A stretch of DNA of 64,000 nt from Dyadobacter sp. 50-39 (GCA_001898145.1 MKSR01000019.1:1-64000), one strand, 5' to 3'; shown: positions 25,380 to 35,572, counted from the stretch's first letter. The notes: generated by a model from the letters alone, not told the origin. Made by a program: numbers and translations.

Positions 25380-25960
25380 TCAGCCGCCTGCCCGGCGAGA
25401 AACCGCCGTCACACTTTCCTTGAATACCAGTTCTGCCAATTTCACCAAACGAGCCACCCGGGCAAAAACCGTATCCAGATTGGAACTTTCGATTTTGGTA
25501 TGAAGAAGCATACCTGCCGGTCAGGTACGCATCGCCCAACAGGCGCTCAACAGTTTTTCCTCCTGGGGAGTATTATCCGGGAACACGTCATTGAGCTACG
25601 GCGCAAGCCTACGGTTGAACGTTTTTAGCGATCTGATTGAATGGGTCCGTTTCTGCTGGCCATATAGCGAAATAGCTATTGCTCGGAAAGCTAGTTCGGC
25701 GGCTTGCTGCAACATAAACATGGATAGCGCCCAATCATAGGTCTGCTTACAATATTTGGCCCCATTATAAAAGCCTTTTGCCTTCCCTATCCCCGAGTAA
25801 AACTCCCGTTTCGATTCATAAATAACCCATGAGAGCTTTTCGGGTGGCGCAATCAGCTCAACACACATATGATCCAGATCGGTGGCATAAAAAATCCTCA
25901 ATCAACATGTTGGCATCCGCCAATTTCTGCGAACTGGCGGGCAGAGCCTCGCCTGATGTG
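25380..25960 (-). pseudogene. HEPN-domain protein, broken by several frameshifts
   Basis: Pieces of one HEPN-family protein are spread over three frames on the minus strand. The first piece (25596-25901) runs from EFYSGIGKAKGFYNGAKY through LQQAAELAFRAIAIS to KRTHSIRSLKTFNRRLAP. The second reads LNDVFPDNTPQEEKLL, the third ERLLGDAYLTGRYASSYQ, and the fourth SNLDTVFARVARLVKL to the stop at 25380. The order is exactly that of intact nucleotidyltransferase-HEPN proteins of Bacteroidota. An upstream in-frame stop and a sensible reading LADANMLIEDFL in another frame indicate a further break in the N-terminal part. At least three indels are needed, so the gene is dead unless the assembly is poor here. 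Confidence 0.7.
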
Positions 25961-26116
25961 GAGATCATTCTTCCCATACCCGGTCTTTTTTAAAGCAAAG
26001 AAGGGGCAAGGCCGGGCCGTGCCGAACCAGAATCGGTTGTTTCTTACCAAATCAGCCGGTAAAACACTTTATGCCAATTGTTGACGTTGGCAGGGATATT
26101 TCTTTTATTTGTAAAC

Positions 26117-26515
26117 ATGAGCACAGCAACAAAATCCAATCATATCGGTCACAAAATAGGTCGCCTCCGCGAATTGCGCGGGCTGAAGCAGGAAGCCCTC
26201 GCGCACGAGTTGAGGGTTAGCCAGCAAACGGTATCCAAAATCGAACAGAGCGAGACGGTTGATGAAGAGTTGCTCGAACAAATCAGTAAGATCCTCGGCG
26301 TTCCTGCTGAGGGTATCAAAAATTTCAGCGAAGAGGCTGTCTTCAATATTATCGCCAACACCTTCCACAATGAATCGGTGGCCTACGTTGAAAACTACAA
26401 ATGCACTTTTAATCCACTGGATAAACTCATTGAAGCTTATGAAGAAAATAGGAAACTCTATGAGCGTTTGCTTCAAAGTGAACGAGAGAAGGTTGAGCTT
26501 CTAAGCAAAAAGTAA
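26117..26515 (+). CDS. XRE-family transcriptional regulator
   Basis: A 132-aa protein from the ATG at 26117; a longer frame from 26078 adds a hydrophobic 13-residue lead that is unlikely to be translated. Residues ~9-65 form a Cro/CI-type HTH (IGRLRELRGLKQEALAHELR, then VSQQTVSKIEQSE, then LLEQISKILGV). The C-terminal half is a helical region probably used for dimerisation (KLIEAYEENRKLYERLL). This type of XRE protein is common on Bacteroidota mobilisable elements. It ends at a strong terminator. Its targets are unknown. Confidence 0.8.
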   Translation: MSTATKSNHIGHKIGRLRELRGLKQEALAHELRVSQQTVSKIEQSETVDEELLEQISKILGVPAEGIKNFSEEAVFNIIANTFHNESVAYVENYKCTFNPLDKLIEAYEENRKLYERLLQSEREKVELLSKK

Positions 26516-26520
26516 CAAAA

Positions 26521-26546
26521 AGAAAGCCGCGTCGACGCGGCTTTCT
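26521..26546 (+). terminator. Palindromic terminator after XRE gene
   Basis: A 26-bp perfect palindrome centred on GTCGAC, with arms AGAAAGCCGCG, forms a strong hairpin 5 bp after the XRE stop. It ends in TTTCTTGCTT. Symmetry means it could also stop transcription of the minus-strand gene at 26583. Confidence 0.75.
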
Positions 26547-26582
26547 TGCTTATCAGGAAAACTAGCGCGCCCCGATAACTAA

Positions 26583-27030
26583 CTATTCTGCCTGCTCACG
26601 AGGCTTTCTGCCACGTGGCTTACCTGTTATTCAGGTTTCGCAGCCTCAGTTTCAATCGCCAGCTCAAACCCCTTCGTGGTCTGATCAAAATCAAATGTCG
26701 AAATTTTGGAAATCAGCTTTTCACTTTCGAAGTTGACGTTACCTTTTTTCAAAATTATGGCCAATGGAATTACATGACCTCGGCCGCTTTTTTCGAAAGT
26801 TTGACCGGAACTTGTAGATGGAACCAAATATATGGATTTGATTTTTCGCTTCCCCTCCTGAGTGCCGATTTTGAATTTGGTGGACTCTGGATCAATTCCT
26901 AGATCACGTAGTGCAGTTGCCGGAAAATCAAGTTTGCCTGAATTAGAAATGTAACCCGTTGGAAGCGGTGCTTCTTGGCTTTTGATACGTTTTCCTCTGG
27001 GGAAAATAGTTTGATTGCGTTCAGTTTCAT
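26583..27030 (-). pseudogene. Conserved element protein, broken by two frameshifts
   Basis: Read over frame changes, the minus strand encodes about 148 residues: MKLNAIK, then TIFPRGKRIKSQEAPLPTGY, ISNSGKLDFPATAL, GIDPESTKFKIGTQEGKRKI, a central part ending in TTKGFELAIETEAAKPE, and finally TGKPRGRKPREQAE, an AT-hook-like tail. One shift lies after codon 7, the other just before the tail; the total length (448 bp) is not a multiple of three. I recall similar proteins from Bacteroidota mobile elements but cannot name the family. The start overlaps the stop of the upstream remnant by ATGA. Confidence 0.55.
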
Positions 27031-27258
27031 GGTGTTATGATAATCTCTGTCCGCTCTGTGCCGGTCATACGCAGGGCCAATAGCCCTTTACTGGTCACCT
27101 GAACGTCCAGCTGGGCGCTGGCGTCATTGCGAGATAGTCCCGATGCCGGCCTACGCGTTGGCCGTCAATGCGGACAAGGCTAGAAGCCCGGCTATCAATC
27201 CCACAGTCAGGCCGAATGCGACCGAAACTTCCCTGGTCCGGTTAGAGGTTTTTCCCAT
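27027..27258 (-). pseudogene. Small membrane-protein remnant upstream of the previous gene
   Basis: The 5' frame encodes MGKTSNRTREVSVAFG followed by a hydrophobic helix (LTVGLIAGLLALSALTANA) and stops at 27151. The 3' frame encodes NDASAQLDVQVTSKGLLALR to IIITP and stops at 27027, overlapping the next ATG. A single indel around 27155 would join them into a protein of about 76 aa with one membrane segment. The ATGA overlap supports an original two-gene operon. Both members are now frameshifted. Confidence 0.35.
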
Positions 27259-27264
27259 AGACCG

Positions 27265-30200
27265 CTATTTCATGGATTTGAAAATACGGACCGGCAAATT
27301 ATTGCGAGCTACTACCCACAATGACTGCTTCGCCCCCTTCACCTGCCTGATGCCTCTGATTTCTCCTTCAAGCAGGAACCCCGAGTCTACAGCAGAGCGC
27401 GGTTGAAAATGGCCGCGTCCGTCATTCACAAGCAGCAGCCCGTCGCTGGCATCATATCGGCCCTGGTACATACTCACACCGAGGAAATTACCGCCGCCCA
27501 GGACATCCAGCTTGCCATCGTCATTAATATCCGTAACCGCCAAAGCAAAAAGCTTAGAGACTTGTGCCGCGCTCGGAAGATCGTGCACCACGAATGTCCC
27601 GCTTTTATTTTCGAGATAAACAGATTCGAACTTGTCCACTTCGAGCAGCTTCGCGCCTTTCAGCTCATCGTCCTTGAAAATCTCTCCGATGGTCTTGCCT
27701 GCAAATGATTTATAGTCGGTAAACCGCTTGTTAATAATCGATGGGATACGTTTGCCAAGCTCATCTTTGAATGCCACGGGGTACCATTGCTCACCCACGT
27801 TATAGGCCAATATCTGTTCCAGTCCTTTATTATTATCAAAATCCTTTACCCACATTCTTAAATGCGTATCGGGTGTTTTCTTGAATTTGTTGTTGGAACC
27901 CAGGTTTCCCGCAACGAGGTCAATATCCCCGTCACCATCAAAATCCGCGGCACGGACACACTGCCAGAAGCCGGAAGGCACCGCGTACCGACTGCCCAAT
28001 GCTTTTTCAAGACGCCCTTTTTTATTGAAAAAAACAGTCACCGGCATCCAGTCACCAGCTATCACCAGATCGTTCTGTTTGTCGCCATCGATATCCGCCC
28101 AAACGGCATCTGTAACCATACCTGCTTTCTTCAATTCGGGTGCCAGCGCGTCGGTTCTATCATTGAAATGCCCTCTACCGTCATTGATCAGCAAATAAGA
28201 ACTGGGGCTCTCGCCATATTGAAAACCAACAACCCTCCCTCCCACAAACAAATCAAGATCGCCATCGCCGTCCAAGTCAAATGGTCTGACGCACGATTTG
28301 TTATCATACATCGGCGGCAATGCATCGGCACTTTTTTTAAAATTGCCTTTACCGTCGTTCAGATAAAGCCGGTCAAACTGGGATGTCATCTTGTCGTAAA
28401 ACTCATTACCGCCAGAAACCACATATAGATCCGGAAAGCCATCCCGGTTAGCATCGAAGAATGCGGCATCCACATCCTCAAAGGTCGAATCGGTCTGAAA
28501 ATTGGGCTGGGGACTGAGGCGAAACTCGCCGTCCGGCTTTTGAAAATACAATGATCCAATCTGCCATTTGGCTCCACCGAGGTACATATCGTCGAGGCCG
28601 TCGCCATTCACGTCGGCGACCGCCATCGCGGGGCCTTCCGTTGATACCATAAAGGGCATCAGGCTTTCCCGGTAAAAATCGAAGTACTGGTTTTCCTCGT
28701 GTTTGTAAGGGATCTTGAATTGAGAAGTAATGTCTTCGAACAATTGCGCGTCTGGTTTGCGAACAAATGCAGCAAGCGATTGCAGCGGCTGCCCATTTGC
28801 CACATATTTCACATTCAGCACCTGGTTTGCCTTCACATGTGTGAGGACCTGTTCCTGCTGAGTGGGCCAAACGATCACAAGCGTGTCCACTTCCGCGGCC
28901 TTGCCCAGACCGAAATGGATCACAGGCTCGCTGGAAGATTCAAACCCCCGGGTCATTGAAAGCTGCTGCATTTGCATCCCTTCCCTGGTTTTGATGATTA
29001 CTTTCGCACCAAGGGCAAATCTGTTAAACGCCGAGAATCCTTCGAGTTTTACCCGCAGATAGCCATTCTCTTTTCCCGATTGATTTTGGTAGAATGCCGA
29101 AGGCTCATTGAGATTGTTGGTGACCAGGTCGAGGTCGCCATCATTATCCAAATCGGCGTAGGCAGCACCATTGGACAAGCCAGGCTTTTCAAAGCCCCAC
29201 TCGAGTGATTTGTCTTGGAACCGGAGATCGGCTGTTCCCTTAAAAAGGTAATTGTGGACTTTTCCTTCGGGCATCATCTCGAGCGCCCGGTGATCTAGTT
29301 CTACGGACGTCTCGGGCGCGTACCGCAACGAATCGTCAGCCGCATATTTGGCATAATCCAGGTTGTTTGGCCTGTGCGCAATACCATTGCTAACAAACAG
29401 GTCTTTGATCCCGTCATTATCGAAGTCTGCCATCAGCGGCGACCAGCTCCAATCCGTAGCCGCCACACCCGCCATTGCACCAATTTCCATGAATCGCTTA
29501 CCCGACTGATTGATCTGCAAACAGTTGCGGCTAAGCTGCGGCATGTAGCCAAACGAAAGCTTGTACAAGTAAATATCCAGCGGATCTTCCCCTATCGACG
29601 ATTTCTCCACATATTCGTCCTGCGGATACATATCGAGGGTTACGACATCGGGATAGCCATCGTTATTGACATCCGCAATATCATTCCCCATAGAGTACCG
29701 GCTTGTGTACCGGAACATCTCCCGGGCGCGGTTGGTAAATGTGCCGTCGTGGTTGTTGATATAACAGTAGTCATCCTCGTGGAAGTCGTTGGATACATAA
29801 ATATCGTCCCAACCATCATTATTCAGGTCGGCTACTCCGACGCCCAGCCCATATCCCATCGCCGCGCCAAAAATGCCCGCTTTTTCGCTCACATCATGGA
29901 ATTTGACCGGTCGGTTGCCATCCGTTTTCACATTGGCCAGCATGTTTTCGAAAAGGTAATCGCCCGACTCATTGTTACGCAGGTGCCGGGTCGTTACGCG
30001 ATCATAGCTGCGTGATGTGTGCACCGCGTGGTTGAGCAGGTAACAATCCAGATCGCCATCTTTATCGTAGTCGAAGAAAACTGCCTGGGTCGAGAAGCCT
30101 GTAAAATCTAGGCCGTAGTCGGCTGCTTTCTCCGTAAATGTCAGGTCACCGTTATTGATATACAATTCATTGGCTCCTTCCAGGCCCCTGAAATTCCCTA

Positions 30201-30609
30201 CCGCGCAGACATATATATCGAGCAGGCCATCGCCATTGACGTCGGCCATCGTCACGCCGGTTTGCCAGTCAGAAAAGCCTGCAACTCCTGCTTTCGCTGT
30301 AATGTCCTCAAATTTGAAATTACCTTTGTTGAGATACAACTTGTTCTCGCCCTGGTTGGAAACAAAATACACATCCGGCAAGCCGTCGTTGTTAATATCC
30401 CCCGTAGCCACTCCTCCTCCGTTGTAGAAATAGAGGTAATCCATCAGATTAACCTTCTCGTCTCCTACTACCCGGTTTACGAAGCCCACGCCCGTCGTGG
30501 TAGAATCTCTCACCTCGAACAATGCTCTTTCCTTCCTTTTGTCGCCGGGTTTGCATGCATTCAAAAACAGCACACCTGCCCAAAGCAGTGCCACTAAAAA
30601 ATTCCTCAT
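27265..30609 (-). CDS. Large FG-GAP/VCBS-ASPIC/UnbV lipoprotein
   Basis: About 1114 aa from the ATG at 30609; a TTG 21 bp earlier is less likely. The N-terminus is a lipoprotein signal (FLVALLWAGVLFLNAC). It is followed by about a dozen FG-GAP/VCBS units with the calcium-binding D-x-[DN]-x-DG pattern (DINNDGLPD, DVNGDGLLD, DYDKDGDLD, DLDNDGDLD), and a mid-protein ASPIC/UnbV segment (RFALGAKVIIKT, then GFESSSEPVIHFGLG and VDTLVIVWP). Such proteins are predicted surface beta-propellers, often linked to SusC/SusD loci in Cytophagales. It lies 50 bp downstream of a paralogue. Glycan or protein binding at the surface is inference. Confidence 0.88.
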   Translation of the reverse strand: MRNFLVALLWAGVLFLNACKPGDKRKERALFEVRDSTTTGVGFVNRVVGDEKVNLMDYLYFYNGGGVATGDINNDGLPDVYFVSNQGENKLYLNKGNFKFEDITAKAGVAGFSDWQTGVTMADVNGDGLLDIYVCAVGNFRGLEGANELYINNGDLTFTEKAADYGLDFTGFSTQAVFFDYDKDGDLDCYLLNHAVHTSRSYDRVTTRHLRNNESGDYLFENMLANVKTDGNRPVKFHDVSEKAGIFGAAMGYGLGVGVADLNNDGWDDIYVSNDFHEDDYCYINNHDGTFTNRAREMFRYTSRYSMGNDIADVNNDGYPDVVTLDMYPQDEYVEKSSIGEDPLDIYLYKLSFGYMPQLSRNCLQINQSGKRFMEIGAMAGVAATDWSWSPLMADFDNDGIKDLFVSNGIAHRPNNLDYAKYAADDSLRYAPETSVELDHRALEMMPEGKVHNYLFKGTADLRFQDKSLEWGFEKPGLSNGAAYADLDNDGDLDLVTNNLNEPSAFYQNQSGKENGYLRVKLEGFSAFNRFALGAKVIIKTREGMQMQQLSMTRGFESSSEPVIHFGLGKAAEVDTLVIVWPTQQEQVLTHVKANQVLNVKYVANGQPLQSLAAFVRKPDAQLFEDITSQFKIPYKHEENQYFDFYRESLMPFMVSTEGPAMAVADVNGDGLDDMYLGGAKWQIGSLYFQKPDGEFRLSPQPNFQTDSTFEDVDAAFFDANRDGFPDLYVVSGGNEFYDKMTSQFDRLYLNDGKGNFKKSADALPPMYDNKSCVRPFDLDGDGDLDLFVGGRVVGFQYGESPSSYLLINDGRGHFNDRTDALAPELKKAGMVTDAVWADIDGDKQNDLVIAGDWMPVTVFFNKKGRLEKALGSRYAVPSGFWQCVRAADFDGDGDIDLVAGNLGSNNKFKKTPDTHLRMWVKDFDNNKGLEQILAYNVGEQWYPVAFKDELGKRIPSIINKRFTDYKSFAGKTIGEIFKDDELKGAKLLEVDKFESVYLENKSGTFVVHDLPSAAQVSKLFALAVTDINDDGKLDVLGGGNFLGVSMYQGRYDASDGLLLVNDGRGHFQPRSAVDSGFLLEGEIRGIRQVKGAKQSLWVVARNNLPVRIFKSMK

Positions 30610-30658
30610 TCCTAATAGTTTGTTGGACAATCACTATATAGTGGTTGTCACTTCATAA

Positions 30659-33600
30659 TCACTGTTTAACTGGCTTGTATACCTGTACTTTATCATTATT
30701 CTTTCCGATAATAAGCTGTCCCTGCCGGAGTTGCCTCATTACCCGCACTTGATCCTCGGCCCAGAAACCCGTTTCGGAAGGTATTCTAACAACGAAATTT
30801 CCATTAACATTTTGCAGCAAAAGGCCTTTCATCGCATCGTAACGGCCGATCTCCGGTAATACATCATAAAAGTTACCGGCTACGATCAGGTCAACTTTGC
30901 CATCGTGATTGTAGTCTGTCGGGATAATGCTATAGATCGGCGAAAGCTGCGCTTCCGTTGGCAGCGGGAGAAACGTGAATGCAGCGCCCTTCTGATCATT
31001 GCGAAGAATAGCGGACTCCGCGGTGTAAACTTCCTTTTTGACAGCTTTTGATAAATCCGCCGGATCTAGCACCTCCTCGATCGTCTTACCGGCATATTGC
31101 TCATACTTCACAAATTTCTTTTTGAGCGACGGCATTGCTCGCAGCAAATCGGGCCTAACCACCATCGGATATGATACGCCGGTCTCATCCGGGCATGTGA
31201 TAATCTGTTTCACGACACCATTGTTGTCGAAATCTCTGACGTACATGTCCACAGGCTTCTGCTGGGTTGCTTTCAGCCTTGTGTTCAAGCCCAGGTTGCC
31301 GGCAACAATATCCATATCCCCGTCACCGTCGAAATCGGCGGTTTCAACGGTATTCCACCAGCCATTTGTCTTCACCGGTTCTCCGCCCAAATTCTTCACG
31401 GTAACCTGCTGCATTTCCAATGAATTTTTCCTGTTTCGGAACACCACTACCGGCGCCCAGTCGCCCACCACAACCAGTTCGGGATAGCCATCGCCATCCA
31501 GGTCCGACCAGGTGGCGTCAGTTACCATGCCCAATTGGTTAATTTTCGGTATGTAACGTTTGGTATAATTCTTAAAAATGCCCGTTCCATCATTCGTAAG
31601 CAGGTAACTGGGTGGATCGATCCCGTACTGCCCCGATCGCAGCCTCGATCCGATGAAAAGATCAACATCGCCATCCTTATCAAAATCCGCCGCAGCAATA
31701 CAGGCTGCATTAATTTTCAGATTCGGCAGTCCCGTTCCGACCGTAAATGCTCCTTTCCCATCATTCAAATACAGCCTGGGCTGTAATGTATTGTCGTCGT
31801 CTTTGAACTCGTTGCTTCCGGACACGACGATCAGGTCCAGGTCGCCGTCCCGGTCGACGTCCTGAAAAGTGGCGTCCGAAGCCTCCATTTCTGCTTCATT
31901 GGCGAAAATTGCAGCTGTTTTGGCATTAAAACCGCCTCGGGCTTTCTGAATAAACAGTTGGCCGCCCTGCCCGCTTGCCCCTCCGATATACACATCGTCG
32001 AGTCCATCGCCGTTTACATCGCCCGCAGCAATGGCAGGTCCGAGGCGCGAATACATTTGTTTCACCAGAGGGTTCTGATTGTAATCCACATATTCAAGCT
32101 CCTTATGTGTAAAATCTATTCCACTTGCTGGATCTTGCTTGAAAACCGGTTTGGCGGCATCAAGTGCTGGCTTCCAATCGATGGTAGCATCGGACTGAGC
32201 CAAGTTGTAAACAGAATCAGCTTTGATTCTTTTGATAACCTGTTGCTTGTCATTAGGCCAGACGACGCTCACCGAATCGATATCCGCATCCTTTCCCAGC
32301 CCGAAAACAAGTTGCAAATCCACCGATGACTCGAAACCCCGGTTGGGCATCTGCTGTAACATCTGGGTTCGGCCTCTCTGGTGGACGTAAACCGTCGTAC
32401 CAATCGCATTGCGGTTTTTAGCCTCGCCTGTCAGCCTGAATTTGATGTAGTGAAAATCCGGCTTCTCGTTTGACCTGTTTTTATAAACAAACAGCTGACT
32501 GTTCACATTGTTCACGACAAGGTCAAGATCACCGTCGTTGTCCAGATCTCCATAAGCTGCCCCGTTGGAAAAGGAGGGAGTATCGAGCCCCCATTCCGCG
32601 GATTGATTAGCGAATGACAACTTCCCGTTGTTTTTGAAAGCATAGTTGGCCAGCGGCTCCGACGGCATTTTGTCGAGAAACATCTTGTAGTCGAATTTCC
32701 TCGTGCGGCTTACCTCGGCAATATTGGATGGGTCGGCCAGGAACGCCACAAAATCTTGGTTAGTGAGGTCTTTATTGATCCCGTTGGCTACAAAAATGTC
32801 CTTTTCTCCATCGGAATCCATGTCGAATATCAATGCTCCCCAACTCCAATCTGTCGAATGCGTACCCGTGAAGCGAGCAATCTCACTAAACCACGTCTTG
32901 CTATCCGGCCCTCCCGACTGGTTGAGTTGCAAGGTATTCTGCATGTATTGGTAGTGGAAATCGCGTGAAACCTTCAATGCGAGCAGATCGTACCCCTCAT
33001 AAGTCGATGTGAGTTTCAACCGGCGGTCGGAGCCCGGGAGCATATCCGTTACATATACATCCAGCTTACCGTCATTGTTAATATCCGCAATATCCGCGCC
33101 CATTGACGAAAGGCTCGTATGCGTCATCGCCGATTGCAACGACTCCTTAAAGGTGCCGTCCTGATTGTTGATGTACAGATAATCGTGCTCGTAAAAGTCG
33201 TTTGAAATGTACATGTCGAGCCAGTTATCATTATTGACGTCACCAATGGTAATGCCCAACCCGAAACCGATCAGGCTGCCGTAAATACCGGCCTGTTCGC
33301 TGATATCTACAAAATGTCCGTTGTAATTGCGGAAAAATTTATGGCCACCTTCTTTGTCGCGCTGATTACGGATATTCGCATAGGCAAGGCGTCCAACGGG
33401 TGTGAAGCTGTTATTGAGCAGGAACATATCGAGGTCCCCGTCACGGTCGAAATCGAAAAATGCGGCGTGTGTGGAGTATCCGTGATCGTCGAGGCCGTAT
33501 TCCTTAGCTTTTTCGGTAAAAGTACCATTGCCATTGTTGATAAACAGCTCATTGGCCCGCTCCTCCGACCTGCCTGCATTGCAGACGTACAAATCCAGGT

Positions 33601-33991
33601 TCCCGTCCCCGTTCACATCTGCAAACGTCGCCCCGGTGCTCCACGACCGTGTACCTGCCACTCCGGCTTTCTCCGTCACATCTTCAAATTTGAAACCTCC
33701 CTTATTCAGAAAGAGCTTATTATCGCCTTGGTTGGCAATCAGGTAAATATCCGGCAGCTGATCGTTGTTCACATCGCCGATCGCTACGCCACCGCCATTG
33801 TAGAAATTACGGTAGTTAAAAATATTAAACTCCTCGCTGTTGGTAATGGTATTTTCAAATGATACACCCGTCTCAGACGCCGTCATTTCCTGAAACAGCG
33901 TGTCCTGGTTCTTCTTTTCAGAGCAACCCAAGAAAACAAAAGTGGTAAATAAAATCCAGCAACAGGAAAGCCTGGTTACGCGAATGGCCAT
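30659..33991 (-). CDS. Large FG-GAP/VCBS-ASPIC/UnbV lipoprotein (paralogue)
   Basis: A 1110-aa paralogue of the next gene, with the same architecture: lipoprotein signal (WILFTTFVFLGC), repeated FG-GAP/VCBS units (DVNNDQLPD, DVNGDGNLD, DFDRDGDLD, DMDSDGEKD, DLDNDGDLD), a mid ASPIC/UnbV region (RNAIGTTVYVHQRG, then GFESSVDLQLVFGLG), and a second propeller after it. It is 111 bp downstream of the SusD gene and probably in its operon. The pair looks like an old tandem duplication, since similarity is visible along the whole length but sequences have clearly diverged. Outer-membrane attachment, facing outwards, is expected. Confidence 0.88.
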   Translation of the reverse strand: MAIRVTRLSCCWILFTTFVFLGCSEKKNQDTLFQEMTASETGVSFENTITNSEEFNIFNYRNFYNGGGVAIGDVNNDQLPDIYLIANQGDNKLFLNKGGFKFEDVTEKAGVAGTRSWSTGATFADVNGDGNLDLYVCNAGRSEERANELFINNGNGTFTEKAKEYGLDDHGYSTHAAFFDFDRDGDLDMFLLNNSFTPVGRLAYANIRNQRDKEGGHKFFRNYNGHFVDISEQAGIYGSLIGFGLGITIGDVNNDNWLDMYISNDFYEHDYLYINNQDGTFKESLQSAMTHTSLSSMGADIADINNDGKLDVYVTDMLPGSDRRLKLTSTYEGYDLLALKVSRDFHYQYMQNTLQLNQSGGPDSKTWFSEIARFTGTHSTDWSWGALIFDMDSDGEKDIFVANGINKDLTNQDFVAFLADPSNIAEVSRTRKFDYKMFLDKMPSEPLANYAFKNNGKLSFANQSAEWGLDTPSFSNGAAYGDLDNDGDLDLVVNNVNSQLFVYKNRSNEKPDFHYIKFRLTGEAKNRNAIGTTVYVHQRGRTQMLQQMPNRGFESSVDLQLVFGLGKDADIDSVSVVWPNDKQQVIKRIKADSVYNLAQSDATIDWKPALDAAKPVFKQDPASGIDFTHKELEYVDYNQNPLVKQMYSRLGPAIAAGDVNGDGLDDVYIGGASGQGGQLFIQKARGGFNAKTAAIFANEAEMEASDATFQDVDRDGDLDLIVVSGSNEFKDDDNTLQPRLYLNDGKGAFTVGTGLPNLKINAACIAAADFDKDGDVDLFIGSRLRSGQYGIDPPSYLLTNDGTGIFKNYTKRYIPKINQLGMVTDATWSDLDGDGYPELVVVGDWAPVVVFRNRKNSLEMQQVTVKNLGGEPVKTNGWWNTVETADFDGDGDMDIVAGNLGLNTRLKATQQKPVDMYVRDFDNNGVVKQIITCPDETGVSYPMVVRPDLLRAMPSLKKKFVKYEQYAGKTIEEVLDPADLSKAVKKEVYTAESAILRNDQKGAAFTFLPLPTEAQLSPIYSIIPTDYNHDGKVDLIVAGNFYDVLPEIGRYDAMKGLLLQNVNGNFVVRIPSETGFWAEDQVRVMRQLRQGQLIIGKNNDKVQVYKPVKQ

Positions 33992-34102
33992 TGTAGGGTT
34001 ACTTTATTTGTATAAGCGTTTGGTGCAAATGTAAAATTAAAACAGGAGCATACCGTTCGGTGGCAGCCCCTGTTTCAACTCCTTTTTAATTACCTAGTTT
34101 AA

Positions 34103-35572
34103 TCAATAACCCGGGTTCTGTTTCAGGTTCGGGTTAAGCGCCAGCTGCGTGGCAGGGATCGGGAAAATGTTACGGAAGGCAGGGGACGCCTCTTTAAATT
34201 TCCACGCCTTAGTGAACTGTCCGAAACGGATCAGATCTTGGCGGCGAACGTATTCCCAAGCCATTTCCCAGCCTCTTTCCGCCAGCATATCGTCGAGCGT
34301 CAGCTTCGTTACAGGCGTCGCACCCGCACGGGCACGGATCACATTCACGTCCTTGATTGCGTCAGCGGTCTTACCCAGGCGCAGGCTTGCTTCCGCACGC
34401 ATCAGGTAAGCATCTCCCAGACGGAAAATTACGAAGTCGTTGTCCTGGTCATTACTGGAACCGTTGCGCTGGATTTCGTATTTCTGACTTCTCGCGCCTG
34501 CCAAACGTGCCACAGGACCCGCAGGCATTTCAAATGCCGGAATTTCGGGAGTAAACGCCATTGGTACGCCGTCGTCTTTCAAAGCCACGCCGGCCGCTGA
34601 ATATTGCTGTCCTACGATCCACATTTTCTTACGGTCGTCATTCTCCGCGAATGAATTGTAGAACTCGGTCGCGGTACAATAGCCGTTCCATGGAGCCTGA
34701 GGCGTATTGTAAGTCAACTGGCTCAGGTAGTGCAGCGTACGCATGTTCATATTGAAACCTCCTCTTTTGGACGCATCGTAAGGAACGGCTAGAATGTTTT
34801 CTTTCGAGTTCTGGTTTTGTGTAGAGAAGTTGCTGAAAAAGTCTGCAGACAACTGGTATTTGTTAGAACCAATAACTTTGTCACATTCTGCTTTTGCTTC
34901 GGCCCACTTCGCAGTTCCTGTCCAAACCTCTGCATTCAGGTACAGCTTGGCCAGCAGCATATCGGCTACATATTTATTGAAGCGGCCGTAATATGCGCCA
35001 CCAACTGTTTCGCTCAGGTCGGGATATACTTCTTTGAGCTCCTTCTCGATCCATGCGAATGATTCGGCGCCTGTTTTCTGTACAGGGCTTTCTCCACCGA
35101 TCTTGTCCGCGATAATAATGTTGCGGAAATGGTCGAGCGCTACATAATGATAGAATGCGCGCAAAGCCCGGAGTTCCGCCAGCGTCCCCTTGTCGGTGAT
35201 CTTACCCAGCTGCTGGTTGATGGAAGTGATACTGTTATAACACCACGACCACATTCCGTTAAACTTGTCGTCGTCGCCCGCAGGCGTCCACGAATGTTGT
35301 TTCAACCGCTTCCAGGCATCGCCGTCTTTCCAGTCACCACCACGGGTCGGGATTACTTGCTCGTCGGTGGTGGTATTCAACTCGGCATAACGACCGAAAT
35401 AGTCGCCCAGTGAACTATACAATGGCCCCAAAAGCGCCGCTTGCTGTTCCGGAGTGTTACCAAACTGATTGGTCGGGATAACATCGTATGGGGTTTCCGT
35501 CAAATCGGTACATGCCTGACCGGAAAGCATGAAAGCGGAGCCTAAAACGATATTTCTAATTATGATTTTCAT
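34103..35572 (-). CDS. RagB/SusD-family outer-membrane lipoprotein
   Basis: A 489-aa SusD-family protein. The lipoprotein signal ends in SGQACTDLTETPYD. Helical TPR-like regions with ELRALRAFYHYVALDHF and KYVADMLLAKLYLNAEVW match the family, as does the C-terminal block EMAWEYVRRQDLIRFGQFTKAW and a final NPGY. It would cap the SusC transporter and capture an oligosaccharide or peptide ligand. It lies 61 bp downstream of susC, in the order susC-susD typical of these loci. No glycoside hydrolase, sigma/anti-sigma pair or hybrid sensor is visible nearby, so the substrate cannot be guessed. Confidence 0.93.
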   Translation of the reverse strand: MKIIIRNIVLGSAFMLSGQACTDLTETPYDVIPTNQFGNTPEQQAALLGPLYSSLGDYFGRYAELNTTTDEQVIPTRGGDWKDGDAWKRLKQHSWTPAGDDDKFNGMWSWCYNSITSINQQLGKITDKGTLAELRALRAFYHYVALDHFRNIIIADKIGGESPVQKTGAESFAWIEKELKEVYPDLSETVGGAYYGRFNKYVADMLLAKLYLNAEVWTGTAKWAEAKAECDKVIGSNKYQLSADFFSNFSTQNQNSKENILAVPYDASKRGGFNMNMRTLHYLSQLTYNTPQAPWNGYCTATEFYNSFAENDDRKKMWIVGQQYSAAGVALKDDGVPMAFTPEIPAFEMPAGPVARLAGARSQKYEIQRNGSSNDQDNDFVIFRLGDAYLMRAEASLRLGKTADAIKDVNVIRARAGATPVTKLTLDDMLAERGWEMAWEYVRRQDLIRFGQFTKAWKFKEASPAFRNIFPIPATQLALNPNLKQNPGY

